Positions 5,501 to 6,997 of a stretch of DNA of 6,997 nucleotides are shown here, in pieces. Source of the DNA: Candidatus Altimarinota bacterium. GTDB taxonomy: Bacteria > Patescibacteriota > Gracilibacteria > BD1-5 > UBA2023. A program made the translations under genes and the position numbers. The stretch's first letter is position 1. Each line of letters opens with the position of its first letter. The stretch spans positions 1 to 6,997 of the forward strand of contig CANBWW010000048.1 of assembly GCA_947373235.1 (NCBI GenBank), written 5' to 3'. The notes under the pieces are model-generated. The model searched no databases. It saw only the letters and a list, made by a program, of their open reading frames with translations, and was not told the DNA's origin.

Positions 5501-6997
5501 TAAAAAATGTTGGAAGTAGTACATTTTCAGGTACTGTGGAATGAATCGATGTAGCTCCAGATATTCTTGATTATCCCGATCAGAGTGGTTCTGACTTATA
5601 TGCTCCTATATCAACATCAAATCCAAACATAAATTGTGCAAACTATGGAAGTCCTTCGCTATTATGAAATACTTTTTCTAACTATACACATGAAAAACTT
5701 ATCCTCTGTATATGAACGGTCTCGATCGCACCAGGGGAAAGTATAAGCTATGATCTCAGAGTCCATACGGATACAACGCCTCCAGTATGAATGACCAATC
5801 GTGTAGTGATACTCGATCTAAACGAGGATGATATAGATACACCTTCTATCCTAACTGCTGTGCAAAATGGCACAGATCTCTATTCACTTCAAAATAATAA
5901 TATCTCCTTGAGTGTCTATGATCCGATTCCACCAGTCGTGACCCTTTCTGGATGATCACTGATCCATGTCCCACAAGGCGCACTCTATGAAGAACTGTGA
6001 GCAACGTGGACAGATAATATGGACGGAAGTGGAGTTATTTCTACTGCGAGTTCTGGAAGTGTAAATACACTCGTCGCTGGAACGTATTCACTTATGTATA
6101 GTTATACTGACAAAGGTGGAAATACCATCTCTGTAGATCGTACGGTTATCGTCGATCCGGGAAATCCAGCATCCGTAGAAATCCATACAGGATGAAGAGC
6201 GAGTATCTGAGGAGGTGGAAGTACGGGTGGTGGAACAACAGGAATGACTCCATCGATCTCACTTTCGACCGGAATTGCGGGAGCGATCAATATACAAAAT
6301 CTCCTTCCACCACCGAAATCGATCACCACACCAGTCATCGATCCGAAAAATCCGAAAACGCCGATCAAAAATAGAAAACCTTTGATTCCGAATCTCGATC
6401 TCCTTTTGCATCCACAAAAAAATACACAGCCAGAAATCAAAGGTCCGATCACGGATGAGATATGTAGCAATGTTGTGAAGCTTCATCCACTGAGTGAACT
6501 GAAAGCGACGGACATCAGCTACGATGAATTTCGCTCACCTATCCAGAAACTTATGATGTATCGTGGAGAAAAATCTGGAACGGGAGGTACACTTTCGAAC
6601 TTTCCAGAAAACCAAGATGGAATCGAACTCAATACAGGTACATTTCGAGGTGGAGAAAAGATCACTCGCGGTGAATACATAACTCTCCTCGTACGTGCCC
6701 TTGCCTGCCATGTTCCTGAAGATCTTTGGAACAAAGATGAAGTGGTAAATACAGGAAGTCTCATGACTCCAGTAAATACACCGATCATCAGACCATCACT
6801 GGATTTTCGAGATACACCTCTTTCCATATTGAGTGGAAGCACTACAGTTCTCCCAGAAATAGAGATAGAAAAAGATCAAACTGGTACTTTCAGTGATATT
6901 CCAAGTGGATCCACTCTCGAAAAATATATCCAGTATGCAGTTGATCAGAAATGGATCAATGGATATGAAAGTGGAAAATTTCGTCCAGACGCACCTA
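2542..6997 (+). CDS. Giant SLH-anchored surface protein: beta-propeller, nine Ig-like domains, DUF11-like domain; 19 TGA glycines; 3' end beyond window
   Basis: With TGA as glycine a single frame runs from ATG 2542-2544 to the right edge without TAA or TAG (1485 residues visible, incomplete). Order: Sec-type signal peptide (1 to about 28, cleavage after ATFA; SRRFLS gives a twin-arginine look); seven 40-residue propeller repeats (about 39-306) built on 'DxSGNIYxAN...NVxKITPDGT'; eight DUF5011-like Ig domains (309-957), each 'D-x-x-P-P-V-I-T-L-Y-G ... DG ... G-x-Y-x-V-T-Y-x-x-T-D-x-x-G-N'; a DUF11-like domain (958-1127); a ninth Ig domain (1128-1207); a Gly-rich then Pro/Lys-rich linker (1217-1300); and SLH repeats (about 1328 onward; KITRGEYITLLVRAL, then FSDI and WINGYESGKFRPDAP). 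The SLH part should bind cell-wall polymer and display the rest outward. A role in adhesion or host/prey contact is inference. The true start is supported by the signal peptide. Confidence 0.9.
2656..3459 (+). repeat. Seven tandem NHL/Vgb-like beta-propeller repeats
   Basis: The core 'K-I/V-T-P-D-G' recurs at residues 63, 103, 143, 183, 224, 264 and, as KITPT, 303, so the spacing is 40, 40, 40, 41, 40 and 39. Each unit also has 'I-x-V/I-D-x-S/D-G-N-x-Y-x-A-N'. Seven regular units match a closed seven-bladed propeller such as the Vgb-type fold, whereas NHL propellers are often six-bladed. The ligand or enzymatic role, if any, is unknown. Confidence 0.8.
2839..3252 (+). repeat. Near-identical 51-bp DNA repeats within the propeller
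   Basis: Copies lie at 2839-2889, 2959-3009 and 3202-3252. The first and third are identical for their first 50 bases, including third codon positions; the second differs by one base in that stretch (ACC ACT for ACC AGT). They encode NVTKITPDGTSTTFGTT. The surrounding repeats are clearly more diverged at the DNA level. Confidence 0.85.
3466..5412 (+). repeat. Tandem array of eight DUF5011-like Ig domains
   Basis: Approximate residue limits: 309-386, 387-466, 467-544, 545-627, 628-706, 707-793, 794-873 and 874-957. Each starts with D/N-T-x-P-P (or A-P) and ends with a T-R-x-V-x-V strand. All carry an acidic D-x-x-D-G loop that may bind calcium. Domain six has a Ser/Gly/Glu-rich loop insertion (about 745-758). 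Domain eight has a Cys-Cys pair (895-896) in an extended loop. Confidence 0.8.
5413..5922 (+). other. DUF11-like domain interrupting the Ig array
   Basis: Residues 958-1127 begin IDLAATKTLIHTGTIIAGDT, then FAYRFNIKNVGSSTFSGTVE: the 'D-L-x-x-x-K-T ... G-D-x-x-x-Y-x-x-x-x-x-N-x-G' opening of DUF11/conserved-repeat surface domains. It continues through VSIAPGESISYDLRV and NRVVI, which resemble the closing strands. Five TGA glycines would make little sense as stops inside or at the edges of this continuous fold (codons 1001, 1042, 1058, 1083 here; 1138 just after). Cys1032 and Cys1056 could pair. The family assignment is by motif only. Confidence 0.55.
6523..6997 (+). other. S-layer homology (SLH) repeats, cut by the window edge
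   Basis: A diverged first repeat spans about residues 1328-1390, ending in FRGGEKITRGEYITLLVRAL, the 'F-R/x-x-x-x-I-T-R-x-E' signature. After a spacer, the second begins TFSDIPSGSTLEKYIQYAVD and reaches WINGYESGKFRPDAP at the edge, where 'I-T-R-x-E' would be expected next. SLH domains bind pyruvylated secondary cell-wall polymers in characterised bacteria. Confidence 0.85.

Noticed and set aside
6102..6842. Minus-strand frames of 122, 75 and 107 codons opposite the C-terminal part of the SLH gene
   Set aside because: They overlap well-supported linker and SLH coding sequence and show no recognisable protein features.
2542..6997. The SLH gene as a decayed pseudogene with many nonsense mutations
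   Set aside because: All interruptions are TGA, none TAA or TAG; there are no frameshifts; and the positions match glycines in sister repeats.
209..6997. TGA as tryptophan (code 4) or selenocysteine
   Set aside because: TGG is used for Trp in the same genes, and Trp or Sec would not fit GGVGKG, FGGD, QSGTY or FGTTG. No selenocysteine element is apparent near the many TGAs.

Overview
The window reads as a genome fragment from a lineage that decodes TGA as glycine (genetic code 25), i.e. Candidatus Gracilibacteria or Absconditabacteria (SR1) of the Candidate Phyla Radiation. Two genes are unreadable under the standard code but become intact when TGA is glycine. One is an ApbE-family gene with 8 in-frame TGA codons, several inside glycine motifs of the family. 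The other is a large surface-protein gene with 19 in-frame TGA codons, several at positions where its own repeats use GGA. Neither frame has an internal TAA or TAG. Which of the two lineages it is cannot be decided from this window.

Layout. 1-137 (+): the C-terminal end of a fasciclin (FAS1) domain protein, closed by a strong bidirectional terminator (159-194). 209-1057 (-): FAD:protein FMN transferase (ApbE). 1233-1661 (-): a Ser/Thr/Asp/Asn-rich low-complexity lipoprotein with its own terminator (1194-1222). 1769-2200 (-): a small lipoprotein with one FMN-binding domain carrying the covalent flavinylation motif. 2201-2541: divergent intergenic region. 2542 to the right edge (+): a secreted giant protein, 1485 residues visible. 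Its order is signal peptide, seven ~40-residue beta-propeller repeats, eight DUF5011-like Ig domains, a DUF11-like domain, a ninth Ig domain, a Gly-rich then Pro/Lys-rich linker, and S-layer homology (SLH) repeats running off the edge.

How the genes fit together. The left cluster looks like a minimal extracytoplasmic flavin module: ApbE would attach FMN to Ser130 of the lipoprotein. The two genes are not adjacent, but they share a nearly identical leader just before their start codons, a TATAAAATT box, and similar upstream elements, so they may be co-regulated. The serine/threonine-rich lipoprotein between them has a weaker version of the leader. The right half encodes what is probably a cell-wall-anchored stalk-like surface protein. 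Everything readable in the window, apart from ApbE, is exported or surface-located. None of the four visible start codons has a Shine-Dalgarno sequence.
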